Origin: Peteryoungia aggregata LMG 23059
GTDB lineage: Bacteria > Pseudomonadota > Alphaproteobacteria > Rhizobiales > Rhizobiaceae
DNA length: 64,000 nucleotides
Direction of reading: 5' to 3'
Assembly: GCF_030814435.1 (NCBI RefSeq)
Contig: NZ_JAUSUW010000004.1
Span: forward strand, 346,888-410,887
The notes beneath the pieces were generated by a model that did no database searches, was not told the DNA's origin, and saw nothing but the letters and a program-made list of their open reading frames with translations. Made by a program: the position numbers and the translations under genes. Below, piece after piece: positions 44,764 to 54,759 of the stretch (positions within the stretch are counted from its first letter, which is position 1; each line of letters begins with the position of its first letter).

Positions 44764-46434
44764 CTAAGCGCCGAAGGATTGCGACCGCGTTTTGACCTGC
44801 CGGTAGAGGGCGAAAGCCGCCGCCGCAAAAATCCCCAGGCCAAGGCCAAAGAGCCCACCACCGAAGGTGCCGGCCACGAGCAGCACCTTTCGGCCAGGGC
44901 CATCGGGCACCTGGGGCGGGAAGGCCTCGGCGACGATGCGGACATTACTGGAATAGAGGCTCATTTCGGCCGCTGTTTCCTCGCTGCGCTTGAGCACTGC
45001 CTCGTAGACGTCGCGCGCGGCCTTGGCCTTGCGCTCGAGCTCGCTGAGTTCGATGAGCGCTGTCGAGCTGGTGGCCTGCGATGCCTTCTGAACATTGAGT
45101 TCCTTGAGCAGGTCGGCTTCTTCCTTCTGGGCCGATTCGTAGGCGCTGCGGGCTGCAACCACCATGCGCTCCAGTTCCAGACGGATCTGACGCTCGATAT
45201 CCGTCAACGAGGCCTTGGCCGACTGCAACTGAGGATGCCGCGGGCCGAGACGCTCCGTCAGGCTGCTCACATTGGCAGAGAGGCTCGCATACTGGTTCCG
45301 CAGATCTCCAAGCGTCCGGGAGGCTGCCGCGTCACCCACGAGCACATCGTTGATGTCGAGCCGTGACACGGTGTCGAGTTGCGCCTTGGCCTCGATGATC
45401 TTCTGCTGCGCCGCGACGAGAAGGTCATCAAGGGACTGCAGACGCTTGTCCGCAATCTGGTCGCCCCCCACGGCAAAGAGGTCGTTTTTCGACGTGAAGT
45501 CGCGAACCTCGGCCTCGGCGGCGATGACAGCCTTGCGAAGCTCGGTCAGCTGGTTGACCAGGCTCGTATTGACGCTGCCGAAGCTATCTTCGGCGTTGAC
45601 GCGGCTATCCTTGAGATAGGCAGCAACGAGGGCGTTCGCGATCGCCGCCGACTTATCCGCCTCTGCAGTCGTCACCTTGACCTGGAAGATGAAGGTGCCT
45701 TCCTGACGCGACACCACGACCTGTTTCTGCAAACCGGAAATGACCCTGTTCATATCGATTGCGGCATTGTCGGAAGGCCGGCCGAGGAATTCGGGATCCG
45801 CCGTGAGCTTCAGATTGGTGGCAACCGTCTCCAGAACGGTGCGCGAGGTGATGATCTGGGTCTGGCTGTCGATCGTGGCATTGAGCACTTCCGGCGACGT
45901 GGGCCTGTCGCTTTCCACGAGCTCGATCGCGAGCTTCTGCGGATCGAAATAGAGTGTCGCGGTCGCGCTGTAGCGCTTGGCCAGAAGTGTCGTCATCACA
46001 CCGCCGAGAAGGGCGCAGACAAGCGCGGCCGCAAGCACGGCCTTGCGATGTTTCCACGCGGCAAGCGCGACGAATTTCAGGTCGATGACAGGCGGCTCAC
46101 CGGAACTGGCATCCACACGCTCTGACACGGTCGGGCGATCGACGGGCAAGGTATCGCGAGCAGATAGGCGGGGCTCATTCTCACCGGCTTCAGTCTCGTC
46201 CGCATCGTGCCATCCGAACCGCTCCCGGGTGCGCCGCTCGATGTCGTCCATGGTCAGCGGGCGGCGAGCGCGGCGATCTGGGCTGCCCTCCTCTTCGAGG
46301 GTCGTGTCGAGATAGCGACGCAAGCTGACAGATGCCCCACCGACCTGGGACATGGACGGCGCGACCGTGTCACGGTGTCGGGAAATGAATTCGGCCATCC
46401 CTTGGATTGAATCCTTCACGATTGTCTTGCCCAT
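44764..46434 (-). CDS. Wzz/ExoP-like polysaccharide co-polymerase without kinase domain
   Basis: A 556-aa protein with a first membrane helix near residue 130-150 (HRKAVLAAALVCALLGGVM), a long periplasmic coiled-coil region with GNVR-type tyrosine-kinase-like segment (LDINDVLVGDAAASRTLGD), and a second helix near residue 520-545. It ends after helix two, so the C-terminal BY-kinase of classical ExoP is missing. It controls chain length of an exopolysaccharide. The N-terminal ~110 residues are charged and cytoplasmic. It lies near GH5 and Wzy-like genes. Confidence 0.85.
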   Translation of the reverse strand: MGKTIVKDSIQGMAEFISRHRDTVAPSMSQVGGASVSLRRYLDTTLEEEGSPDRRARRPLTMDDIERRTRERFGWHDADETEAGENEPRLSARDTLPVDRPTVSERVDASSGEPPVIDLKFVALAAWKHRKAVLAAALVCALLGGVMTTLLAKRYSATATLYFDPQKLAIELVESDRPTSPEVLNATIDSQTQIITSRTVLETVATNLKLTADPEFLGRPSDNAAIDMNRVISGLQKQVVVSRQEGTFIFQVKVTTAEADKSAAIANALVAAYLKDSRVNAEDSFGSVNTSLVNQLTELRKAVIAAEAEVRDFTSKNDLFAVGGDQIADKRLQSLDDLLVAAQQKIIEAKAQLDTVSRLDINDVLVGDAAASRTLGDLRNQYASLSANVSSLTERLGPRHPQLQSAKASLTDIERQIRLELERMVVAARSAYESAQKEEADLLKELNVQKASQATSSTALIELSELERKAKAARDVYEAVLKRSEETAAEMSLYSSNVRIVAEAFPPQVPDGPGRKVLLVAGTFGGGLFGLGLGIFAAAAFALYRQVKTRSQSFGA

Positions 46435-46510
46435 GCATGCAGAGGTCCCGCGGAGGTCCGCGAGACGCCCGTTTCTTGCCGAACTATGAGTATTTACGGT
46501 TAATTAAGTC

Positions 46511-47590
46511 TTAGCCCGCAGGCGGAATACGCACGCAGGAACCGGGATCTGGGGAAGCCGGCTCAAGCGCGGGAAGTAGAACGGAGAGCTGTGCGCGGTC
46601 GCCCTGCGCCGTCGGCTGGATATTGTTGCCTTCCTCTTCAGACCACCAGTCGCCGCCGGCCCAATAGGTCCAGCCAAGCCAGACATCGGAATCCTTGGCC
46701 ATCTGGTCTGTCATGCGTTTCAAACCTTCGAGACATTGCGGATCCTTGGATCCACCAAACTCACCGAGAAAGGCCTGCTTACCATGGCTTCGCAGCCATT
46801 CGGACAGCTTGACCATACCATCAACGGCGAGGTCCGCATTCACGCAAGCCTCGTTCGTGCCAGACAGGTCCTTGTCCATGTACTGGTGCACTTCGAAGGC
46901 AAAGTTGTCGATCGGATCGATGACACCGAGCATCACGCTGGCGTTCGAACCGCGACCGAAATCCTCGCCCCAGGTGACGACACCGCTCCAGTGGGTCCCG
47001 GGTACGAGAACGAGATTGCGTGCGCCCACCGCACGAATGCCGGCAATCGCCTGGTTCGCTGCATCAAGCCACACGGAGGGGGCAACGTCATGCGGCTCGT
47101 TCATCAGCCCGAACGCGATGCCATCCTCGTTCGCGAACTCGGCGGCCAGCCGGATCCAGAATTGCACGAACTGTCGGGCGGAGACTTCCGGTGAACCGAT
47201 CTTGTGGCCCGAGTAATAGGCGTAGTTGTGCGGATCAAGAATAACGGTGAAGCCCTTAGCCCTCAGACTTGCGACACTCGCCTTCAGACGCTCCAGCTCG
47301 TCGCGCTGGAAGGCTTCGCCGAGGAACGGCTGAAGGCGTTCCCACTTGAACGGCAAACGCACGGTGTCGAAGCCCTTGCCGGCAAAGTAGGAAACCGTTG
47401 CAGCGGAAGGGTAGATGAAGTTCACCCCTTCGACACCGTCGATCTCGCCATACTCGGCACCCGAAATATTTAGCCCTCGAAAACAGAGGTCGGCAGGACC
47501 AGCCTGCCCGGGAGCGGCGATCAGTGACGCTAGACTGCTGCAGAGAAGCATGCGTCTAAGTCCTGCCATCATCATCACGGAGGCGTTCAT
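46511..47590 (-). CDS. Secreted glycoside hydrolase family 5 (endoglucanase-like)
   Basis: A 359-aa (beta/alpha)8 hydrolase. A signal peptide (RRMLLCSSLASLIAAPGQA) precedes CFRGLNISGAEYGEIDG. GH5 landmarks are RLPFKWERLQPF, the acid/base GLMNEPHD and the nucleophile QAFLGEFGGS. It cleaves a beta-1,4- or related glucan in the periplasm or outside the cell, perhaps trimming exopolysaccharide or cellulose. The start 47590 is a choice among several methionines; its ribosome site is weak. It shares orientation with the Wzz- and Wzy-like genes. Confidence 0.85.
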   Translation of the reverse strand: MNASVMMMAGLRRMLLCSSLASLIAAPGQAGPADLCFRGLNISGAEYGEIDGVEGVNFIYPSAATVSYFAGKGFDTVRLPFKWERLQPFLGEAFQRDELERLKASVASLRAKGFTVILDPHNYAYYSGHKIGSPEVSARQFVQFWIRLAAEFANEDGIAFGLMNEPHDVAPSVWLDAANQAIAGIRAVGARNLVLVPGTHWSGVVTWGEDFGRGSNASVMLGVIDPIDNFAFEVHQYMDKDLSGTNEACVNADLAVDGMVKLSEWLRSHGKQAFLGEFGGSKDPQCLEGLKRMTDQMAKDSDVWLGWTYWAGGDWWSEEEGNNIQPTAQGDRAQLSVLLPALEPASPDPGSCVRIPPAG

Positions 47591-48055
47591 CCCAGATTCT
47601 GCCTCACGAGCTGCCTGAAACGCGTTGATTTGATGTGTGTAACTCAGCATACGAAGTTGCAACAGCCCCAGAGCAGGACCAGCGGGAAGACCCGGCCCAG
47701 TGACCGGCGCTCACTCAAGCCTCCCCACCATCACGTGTGTGCAACTGAAACATGTCCAACAACCTACATGGCAACACGACAGTCAACCAGCTGGCGACAC
47801 CGTCATACAATGGAAAAGCGGAACGGATAAAGTGACAAGTCTTGGAGAACGTCGAGTTCTCATGATCTGCAGCCTGCAATGAGACGTAGCCCCGGACGAA
47901 CATTGCGAAATGCTCGACGCTCGGTTTCGCCATCAAACAAAGCAGGCATGGTCACTTAGCAGGCCGCTGAGATCCTAGGACGACTAAGTCCAACCACCCG
48001 CCGACGGCAACGCATCCCCCAAAATTGTATCGCACGACGACAGAGGCCAGAGAGG
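47591..48055. other. Intergenic region between GH5 and polymerase genes
   Basis: About 460 bases. No gene, tRNA or clear repeats. It is less GC-rich than the flanks and probably contains the GH5 promoter. Confidence 0.35.
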
Positions 48056-49330
48056 TCAAGGGTAGTCGAGACGTTGGAAGCTTTGTCGCGGAAGCGCAGT
48101 ATTCGCAGACTGCGACAGGGAAACTGCTCGCGGTGCCGTTTGGTGGCGAGCGTGACCGACGAGGAGCCACAACAGCCCGGCAATCTTAGCTGTAAATACA
48201 GGCGTTGCGCCGATCATCAGGTTGAAGAACATGAAGATCGGCAACGCCTGTGCCAACCGTCGCTGTGCGGGAGTATCGCCCGCCGGATAAAGCGATACAA
48301 ACAGCCAGAAGGCTAGCATCCCGAAAACCGTACCAGCATATACGATGTAAACGTAGCCGCTATCGGCGAAGAAGGCAGCCTTGTCGGCGTAAAAGCCAAG
48401 AAACCCATAGAGATCCATCTCGGATATGTGACGCATGGTGAGAACAATGCGTCCGCTAAGATTGTCGCCTTTCGCGTCTGGCTGCAACACATACATCATA
48501 GTGCCGGCAAGTAGGATTAGGGGCATGGTCAACAGATTGACAAGCTTCGGCACCAACGGAAATAGGAAGTAGCCCACGACACAAATGGCCGAGAAGGTCA
48601 GCATGGTGCGCGACGCTGTTGTCAGCAGAATGAGCGCCACGCAGGCGATGAGCACGATTCTCATTCCGCGTTTCATTTCATCCCAGAAATACAACATATA
48701 CATCATGACGATGCCAGCGAAGTTGGAAAGCGATACCTGTTCCAGGAAAAGGGACGAAGCCCGGTGCCCAATCAAGCCGAAGCTGAGCCGTCCCTCAAAG
48801 CCGAGCGCATTGCCGAATAGGCCAGTGGTATCCCACTCCGGCGGCTTTAGCCCACGTGTCGTTTCAAAGTAATATCCGGGCTCGAAGATGTCAGCATAAA
48901 GCGCCAGCGCAAATATCTCGCACATGAGCACAAGCATGACCGCCGCCAGCGAAAACATGAACGCAGCTTTGACCGTTCTCCGGTTCGCCCATGACCCCAG
49001 GGTCGCAAAGCAAAAAATGATCAGTATGTTCCGGAGATAATCGACGAAGACCATGAGGTTGATTGCCGACATGTAGATCGCCATCACCAGCGTGAAGGCC
49101 GTGAAGAAGAGAGCGCCAGCATCCTCCTCACCAAGGCCCTTCCGCAGAATGAAGACGAGGCCCGCGAACAAGACCAGAATTTCCGCCAGAGCCACATGAG
49201 AGAAACCCAGCGGCACCACATGTGCGTTGATGATTGCGAGCACGCAGTTGTAAAGCACAGACGAAGCCGCGACGATGATCACATAGCTGTTGCGTGTCTC
49301 TGTGCTGTACTTGTCTATCACGGCACCCAA
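48056..49330 (-). CDS. O-antigen ligase/Wzy-like polymerase
   Basis: A 424-aa integral membrane protein with about ten or more helices and a long periplasmic loop around FEPGYYFETTRGLKPPEWD. It has the Wzy_C-like SRTMLTFSAICVVGYFLF and GYVYIVYAGTVFGMLAFW segments. It likely polymerises or ligates polysaccharide repeat units together with the Wzz-like protein. Its N-terminus MGAVIDKYSTETRNSYVII aligns with a decayed duplicate at 49551-49841. No glycosyltransferases are nearby, so the pathway is incomplete in this window. Confidence 0.8.
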   Translation of the reverse strand: MGAVIDKYSTETRNSYVIIVAASSVLYNCVLAIINAHVVPLGFSHVALAEILVLFAGLVFILRKGLGEEDAGALFFTAFTLVMAIYMSAINLMVFVDYLRNILIIFCFATLGSWANRRTVKAAFMFSLAAVMLVLMCEIFALALYADIFEPGYYFETTRGLKPPEWDTTGLFGNALGFEGRLSFGLIGHRASSLFLEQVSLSNFAGIVMMYMLYFWDEMKRGMRIVLIACVALILLTTASRTMLTFSAICVVGYFLFPLVPKLVNLLTMPLILLAGTMMYVLQPDAKGDNLSGRIVLTMRHISEMDLYGFLGFYADKAAFFADSGYVYIVYAGTVFGMLAFWLFVSLYPAGDTPAQRRLAQALPIFMFFNLMIGATPVFTAKIAGLLWLLVGHARHQTAPRAVSLSQSANTALPRQSFQRLDYP

Positions 49331-49550
49331 TGCGAACGAATCTCTCCGCGAGAACTATACCAGATCTTTGCTGCATATCAGAGGTAGCGGTCTTAACCAC
49401 TCTGCTCGACACTGCGCGTGTTAGTCCAACAGAGCGCCGGATTTAACAGGATCCCACAGCCATAGGTGACAAAAATCTCGACCAGCAACATCGAGCGGAT
49501 GAAGAGACACGAGATTCGAATGACGACATCAAGGCTCCGCCAATTGGTTA

Positions 49551-49841
49551 TCAATGCCGAGTTGGCAGAAGGCCTGCGACGATCCGCACGTTGGGGAAAG
49601 AGGCCGCGAACAGCATGCCATTTGCGGTCGAGCTATAGACCGTCGCCAAAGCAAAAAAGCCGACCAGCGTGATTTCGACGAGCGCGACATGAGCAAAGCC
49701 GAGGGGCATGACATGCGCGTTGATGATGGCAAGCGCGCCGTTGTACATCACCGCCAGCGGAACCAGGACGCGCACGATCCTCCCCTGCTTTTCAGCAAAA
49801 CCAGGAGAGGATCGTGTCTGGTTGTTCTGAACGGCCCCGAT
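49551..49841 (-). pseudogene. Truncated second copy of the polymerase 5' end
   Basis: The frame reads ALAIINAHVMPLGFAHVALVE, near-identical to ALAIINAHVVPLGFSHVALAE in the intact gene 500 bases away; upstream IGAVQNN corresponds to MGAVIDK, so the start codon position has become ATC. The frame ends at 49551 about 95 codons in, without the rest of the protein. This is a decayed partial duplication, or a homologue's fragment. Confidence 0.75.
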
Positions 49842-50068
49842 ATCATGGGCAAGGGTTAACCGACTCGCGCCGGGTTAGGAAGCCTTCCAAGCCTTTACGG
49901 CCCCCCCAGGTGCCAAGCCGACAATGAGGCACGCCCGCCACCCGAGACAGCGCCGCCCACCTGGTCGGCGCCGCACCGTGAACGCGGAGTAGCCTCAGGC
50001 GCTGCTACACGTCTACTGACCGCTACCGCGCCTTCGGTTGATGATTCCGCCCGAACAGCGGCAACTCG
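49842..50068. other. Non-coding region before the CUT2 permease
   Basis: GC-rich, 230 bases, with no gene. It lies downstream of the permease stop; a terminator for the operon ending here is not obvious. The stretch 49331-49550, between the polymerase and its remnant, is also empty. Confidence 0.35.
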
Positions 50069-51103
50069 TCATCGCCCGCCCACCAGCATGCGATAGCGGA
50101 ACTGGTCGATGACCACGGCCAGAATGAGAAGTGAGCCGAGCAGGACCATCTGCATATAAGAGCCGATCTGCATCAGGTTCATGCCGTTTTGCACCAGCAC
50201 GATGAAGAAGGCGCCAAGCACGACGCTTTCGACACGACCGATCCCGCCGCGCAGCGACACGCCGGCGATGACGCAGGCGGCGATCGATTCGAGCGCAATC
50301 GAGCCGCCGAGATTGGTTTCGCCGCTCTCGACACGTGCCGTGAGCAGGATGCCGGCAACCGAGGCCAGGAAGGCACAGATGAGATAGGCGATGAACAGGG
50401 TCTTCTTGGTGTCAATGCCCGACAGATTGGCGGCCTTGATGTTGCCGCCGACGGCATAGATGCGGGCACCGGTACGGGTCCGGTTCATCAGGATCCACAT
50501 GGCGGCAATGGCCACAATCGCGATCAGCACCGGAACCGGTACACCGAACAGGCGACCGAAGCCAAAGACATTGCCGAATTCATAAGGCAGATTTCCGATC
50601 GGCACCCCGCCGGTCAGGAAGAGCGCAAAGCCCGCCCCGACCGATTGCACGCCCAGCGTCATGATGAAGGGCGAGACGCCGAACTGGGCAATGCCGAGAC
50701 CGTTGAGGGCGCCGAGCGCGAGTGCGGCGAGAAATCCCGCCGACATGCCGAGCAGGATGACCAGCCAGACCATGTCGGGGAACTGCGCTGCGAAATAGAC
50801 CATGGCAAGGGCGGATACCACTGACGTGAGCGCAATCGCTGTGCCAACGGCGAGATCAAAGCCACCGGTGACTAGAACCAGCATCTGTCCGAGCGAGACC
50901 AGCACCAGATAGACCGACTGGCGCGCAACATTGGTGATGTTGTCGAGCGTGAGAAACTGTTTGGAGGTCAGGCTGAAAACAACGAGCGCGGCCAGCAGGA
51001 AAAACGGCAGCACGCCGAGCTTGATGAAGACCGTCTTGATGACGGCGCCGAATGCCCTGCCCTGAGAGGCCTGTGCTGCGGGTGAAGTGTCTACGCTGGT
51101 CAT
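50069..51103 (-). CDS. Sugar-type ABC transporter permease (CUT2) of the carboxylase operon
   Basis: A 344-aa permease with eight to ten helices. CUT2 hallmarks are GGFDLAVGTAIALTSVVSAL, the coupling loop AVGGNIKAANLSGIDTKKTL and GVSLRGGIGRVESVVLGAF. It overlaps the ATPase stop by four bases and is the last gene of an eight-gene operon starting at pxpA. It imports whatever the TorT-like receptor binds. Confidence 0.92.
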   Translation of the reverse strand: MTSVDTSPAAQASQGRAFGAVIKTVFIKLGVLPFFLLAALVVFSLTSKQFLTLDNITNVARQSVYLVLVSLGQMLVLVTGGFDLAVGTAIALTSVVSALAMVYFAAQFPDMVWLVILLGMSAGFLAALALGALNGLGIAQFGVSPFIMTLGVQSVGAGFALFLTGGVPIGNLPYEFGNVFGFGRLFGVPVPVLIAIVAIAAMWILMNRTRTGARIYAVGGNIKAANLSGIDTKKTLFIAYLICAFLASVAGILLTARVESGETNLGGSIALESIAACVIAGVSLRGGIGRVESVVLGAFFIVLVQNGMNLMQIGSYMQMVLLGSLLILAVVIDQFRYRMLVGGR

Positions 51104-52614
51104 GCCCGTTGTCTTTCCTGATCAAAGAAGGCCGCAAGGACCGCCTGTTCCTGTATACCCTCGCCTTCGAATTCAGCGGCGATGCGGCCATGGCTGAAGA
51201 CAATCAGGCGATGGGCGAGATGCATGACCTCCGGCAGATCGGAGGAAATGACGACTACGGCCTTGCCGGCCTCGGCGATGGATTTGATGATGCGGTAGAG
51301 CGCCGCGCGCGTGCCGACATCGACCCCAACCGTCGGTTCGTCGAAGATATAGATGTCGAAATCCTGGCCGAAGCTCTTGCCGAACAGGATCTTCTGCTGA
51401 TTGCCGCCGGACAGTTTTGCGGTTCCGCGCTCGAGAAAGGCCTCGGTCAGGTCAACCCTTGAGCCGATTTCGCTGGTCTTCCTGTTCATGGCGCGTGTCG
51501 ACAGGAACCCAAGCCCGGACCGGCTGTCCTTGTGGTCGATGACCGAGAGCGCGATATTGGCGCGGGCACTGGCGCCGAGGACCAGTCCCTCCTCCTTGCG
51601 GTCGGAGGGAAGAAAGAAGACGCCATGCTGCATCATGTGGCGAGTGGGGACGCCTGTGCAATTCACTCCGTTCAGGGTGACGGAACCGGCCTCGACCGGC
51701 AGGAGGCCCATCAGGGCGCGGAAGCTGCGCGATTTGCCCGATCCGACGAGCCCGGCAACGCCCAGAACTTCGCCACGGCGGATATCGATATCGACACCCG
51801 CGACGCCCCAGGCTCTGAGGCCCCTCACCGTCATGATCGGCTGCGGGTCAGGATTGCGGATGATCTGCGGATAGATCTCCTCCATGCGGCGCCCGGTCAT
51901 CATCTCGACCAGCCGGGTTTCCGTTAGCTCATGCCCCGCGATTGTGCCGATCAGCCGTCCATCCCGAAGCACGGTGATGCGGTCGGCGATCGCCTTGAAT
52001 TCCTGGATCCGGTGCGAAATGTAGACAATGCCAACGCCTGCCGCCTTCGCGTTGCCGATGAATTCGAAGAGTTTTTCCGTCTCGCGCTCCGTCAGGGAGG
52101 CGGTCGGTTCGTCGAGGATCAGGATCCGCGCGTCCTGGTGAAATGCCTTGGCGATCTCGACCATCTGCTGCTCGGCGCGCGACAGGGAGATGACCGACCG
52201 GCGGATGTCGATGTCAAAGCCCAGCCGGACAAAGAGCGTCCTCGCTTCGCGGTTCATCCGGCGGCGGTCGACGAGGCCAAAGCGGCGGGGCTCCTGGCCG
52301 AGAAAGATGTTCTCGGCGACGCTCATGGTCGGGACCAGCGAAAACTCCTGGAACACGGCGCCGATGCCGGCCCGGCGCGCATCTGTCACCGACTGGAAAT
52401 GCCGTTCCTTGCCATCGATGACCAGCCGGCCTTCGCTTTGGGGTGTGACCCCGGCGAGGATCGAGATGAGCGTCGACTTGCCGGCGCCGTTTTCCCCGAA
52501 CAGGACATGCACCTCGCCGGATTTCAGATCGAAGTCGACACCGTCAAGCGCACGCACGCCCGGATAGACCTTGGCGATGCCCGACATTTGCACAAGAGTT
52601 TCGGTCACGGTCAT
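51100..52614 (-). CDS. Sugar-type ABC transporter ATP-binding protein (CUT2) of the carboxylase operon
   Basis: A 504-aa tandem ATPase. First Walker A GENGAGKST near residue 43, signature SLSRAEQQMVEIAKAF, Walker B ILILDEPTASLTE. In the second half the Walker A is GLVGSGKSRSF, so it is better preserved than usual for CUT2, with [15 protein letters not shown] and FDEPTVGVDVG. I take ATG 52614 with CAGGA ten bases before; GTG 52650 in frame is the alternative. It powers the permease, with which it overlaps. Confidence 0.92.
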   Translation of the reverse strand: MTVTETLVQMSGIAKVYPGVRALDGVDFDLKSGEVHVLFGENGAGKSTLISILAGVTPQSEGRLVIDGKERHFQSVTDARRAGIGAVFQEFSLVPTMSVAENIFLGQEPRRFGLVDRRRMNREARTLFVRLGFDIDIRRSVISLSRAEQQMVEIAKAFHQDARILILDEPTASLTERETEKLFEFIGNAKAAGVGIVYISHRIQEFKAIADRITVLRDGRLIGTIAGHELTETRLVEMMTGRRMEEIYPQIIRNPDPQPIMTVRGLRAWGVAGVDIDIRRGEVLGVAGLVGSGKSRSFRALMGLLPVEAGSVTLNGVNCTGVPTRHMMQHGVFFLPSDRKEEGLVLGASARANIALSVIDHKDSRSGLGFLSTRAMNRKTSEIGSRVDLTEAFLERGTAKLSGGNQQKILFGKSFGQDFDIYIFDEPTVGVDVGTRAALYRIIKSIAEAGKAVVVISSDLPEVMHLAHRLIVFSHGRIAAEFEGEGIQEQAVLAAFFDQERQRA

Positions 52615-52688
52615 CCGCACTGGTTCCTGAACACTCAAAGAAATGCCCACGGCGCATTCGCGCGCCGGGGGTAGCCTCGGGGGAGGTA

Positions 52689-53762
52689 TCAGTTGACCGA
52701 AAAGACCGGTGCAAAGCCATCCGGCGGCAGGATGTTGGTCTGCGGCACGGTTGCGATATTGTCGGGATCGACAACGAAGATCTTCGGACCGACATGCTTG
52801 ACCAGTTCCTTGCCTTCGAGCGCACGAACCGCCTGGTCGATGGCGATGCGGCCCTGGACGACCATGGAATCGGCAGGCGCTGCGAGGATGAAGCCGCGCT
52901 TGATGCCTTCATAGACGCCGGGCGTCATGTAGAAGGCGAGCAGATCGACCTTGCCCTGCAGGCCACGTTCGCGGATGAGGCCCTGGGCTGCTTCTGCAGT
53001 CACCGCAGTGCCGGCAACATAGCGGACATCCGGCTCGGCCTGCAGCATGTCTTCGACCAGCTTCAGCTGCACTTCCTTGCCGGTATCACCATATTTCGGC
53101 TCCAGCGCCTTGACGGCGGAGCCCTTGATGGCTTCGAGGAAGCCAGTATTGGCAGCCTCGACCCAGCCGGCACCGGCCGGACCCGGGAACCAGCCGACCT
53201 TCACTTCTTCCGAACCCGCCGGGTGCTTCTTGGCGAGATAGGCACCGGTCTCGTAGCCCATGGTGTAGAAGGAAACGAGCGACTTTGCCGTGAGATCCGG
53301 CGAGGACATGCCGTTGATCACGTCGATGACCGGGATGTTCTTCTTCTTGATCTCGCCGACGAGGTTGTTCAGTCCGTCAAACGAGATGGCGCCAATGACC
53401 ACGGCCTGCGCACCACCGGCGACGCAGTCTTCGATCTGGCTGATCTGCTTGTTGAGTTCGGTATAGCCGCCGGCCTCGACGAGGTTCATCTTGACGCCGA
53501 GGTCCTTGGCCTGCTCGACGACACCGTAGTCAACGCCGAGCCAGTAGGCATCCTTCATATGCGGGAAGGAAACGCAGATGTTCCAGGGCTTTTCGGCCTT
53601 TTCCAGCGGCGTGTATTCGACATCGACGGGCTTGGCATCAGCGGCAAAGGGCGGCTCCATGGCCTGGGCGGGATAGGGATACCAGCTATCGGCAAGCGTC
53701 GGGCTGGCGATGGACAGCGCAAGCAGCGAGCTTGCCAGTGTCAATGCAATTTTATGCGTCAT
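52689..53762 (-). CDS. TorT-like periplasmic substrate-binding protein
   Basis: A 357-aa receptor with a signal peptide (MTHKIALTLASSLLALSIAS, cleaved near LAD). The mature start SWYPYPAQAMEPPFAADAKP, then NICVSFPHMKDAYWLGVDYG, is characteristic of TorT-like type 1 binding proteins. It is encoded between the carboxyltransferase and CUT2 ATPase genes, so it is the receptor of the importer. TorT of E. coli binds TMAO and signals to a kinase, but no kinase is present here; the ligand is more likely the substrate of the carboxylase. Confidence 0.85.
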   Translation of the reverse strand: MTHKIALTLASSLLALSIASPTLADSWYPYPAQAMEPPFAADAKPVDVEYTPLEKAEKPWNICVSFPHMKDAYWLGVDYGVVEQAKDLGVKMNLVEAGGYTELNKQISQIEDCVAGGAQAVVIGAISFDGLNNLVGEIKKKNIPVIDVINGMSSPDLTAKSLVSFYTMGYETGAYLAKKHPAGSEEVKVGWFPGPAGAGWVEAANTGFLEAIKGSAVKALEPKYGDTGKEVQLKLVEDMLQAEPDVRYVAGTAVTAEAAQGLIRERGLQGKVDLLAFYMTPGVYEGIKRGFILAAPADSMVVQGRIAIDQAVRALEGKELVKHVGPKIFVVDPDNIATVPQTNILPPDGFAPVFSVN

Positions 53763-53790
53763 GATCGTTCCCCTTATTGGTTATTGATGA

Positions 53791-54759
53791 TCAGAAGAGT
53801 GCGCGGATCTGGTCGATCAGCGCGGTGCGGTCCTTGCGCGCCGTCAGGGCGGTTTCCATGTCGACCTTGACGAAGCGGGTGGGTGTATGCGGCTGCAATT
53901 GGCCAATCAGATCCATGTCGGCGGAAATCACCGTGCCGAGCATGAAATAGCCGCCGCCGGAGACGGCATCGCGGTGCAGAATGATGGGTTCGGTTCCACC
54001 CGGGACCTGGATCGAGCCATAGGGATAGCAGCTGTCGACGATGTTCGAGGGATCGGAACCTGCGCCGAAGGGCGGCGTGCGATCGACGAAATCGAGCTTG
54101 CGACCGCCCCGGAAGCGGTAGCCCATGCGATCGGCTTCAGGCGCCACTTTCCAGGTGTCCTCGAAGAAATTGCGGCCCGCTTCCTCGGTGATGCGATGCC
54201 AGTAGAGACCCGGCAGGACGCGCAGTTCGGCCGGCATTCCCGGCCTGCGGCGCAGGACTTCTGGAATGGACTTTCCTTCAACGGCGTTCCGCGCTTGCCC
54301 CACGGGCAGATTGTCGCCGGCAGTAAGCGGCCGACCGTTCAGGCCGCCGAGTGCGCCAATGGCATAGGTCGAACGCGAGCCGAGCGCCAGCGGCACATCG
54401 ATACCGCCTGATATGGCGATGTAGATGCGGGCACCGGTCTTCAGATAATCGAATGTCAGCACCTGGCCGGCCTTGACCCTGAAGGCCGCCCAGCCCGGCT
54501 TTTCTTCGCCATCAACCTTGATCGGCATTTCGGCGCCGGTGACGGCGACCATGGCATCTGTTTGAAACTCAAGCTTTGGGCCGATGAAGACGGCTTCGAG
54601 GCCGGCAGCCCCCTCGTCATTGCCGACAAGCAGATTGGCAGCCTTCAGCGCCAGCCGATCCATGGCACCGCCAAGCGGGATGCCGAGGTGGAAATAACCC
54701 GGGCGACCGAGATCCTGGATGGAGGTGGCAAGACCCGGATGAAGAACCTTAATGGCCAT
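53791..54759 (-). CDS. pxpC: Biotin-dependent carboxyltransferase, KipA/PxpC-like subunit
   Basis: A 322-aa protein. It has the family start VLHPGLATSIQDLGRPGYFH, GAMDRLALKAANLLVGND and ISGGIDVPLALGSRSTY. The same fold is the first carboxyltransferase half of urea/guanidine carboxylase. In E. coli PxpC works in ATP-driven 5-oxoprolinase. Here it is adjacent to genes for a biotin carboxylase and carrier, which suggests real carboxyl transfer. It overlaps the PxpB-like stop by eleven bases and is followed by the receptor gene. Confidence 0.88.
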   Translation of the reverse strand: MAIKVLHPGLATSIQDLGRPGYFHLGIPLGGAMDRLALKAANLLVGNDEGAAGLEAVFIGPKLEFQTDAMVAVTGAEMPIKVDGEEKPGWAAFRVKAGQVLTFDYLKTGARIYIAISGGIDVPLALGSRSTYAIGALGGLNGRPLTAGDNLPVGQARNAVEGKSIPEVLRRRPGMPAELRVLPGLYWHRITEEAGRNFFEDTWKVAPEADRMGYRFRGGRKLDFVDRTPPFGAGSDPSNIVDSCYPYGSIQVPGGTEPIILHRDAVSGGGYFMLGTVISADMDLIGQLQPHTPTRFVKVDMETALTARKDRTALIDQIRALF

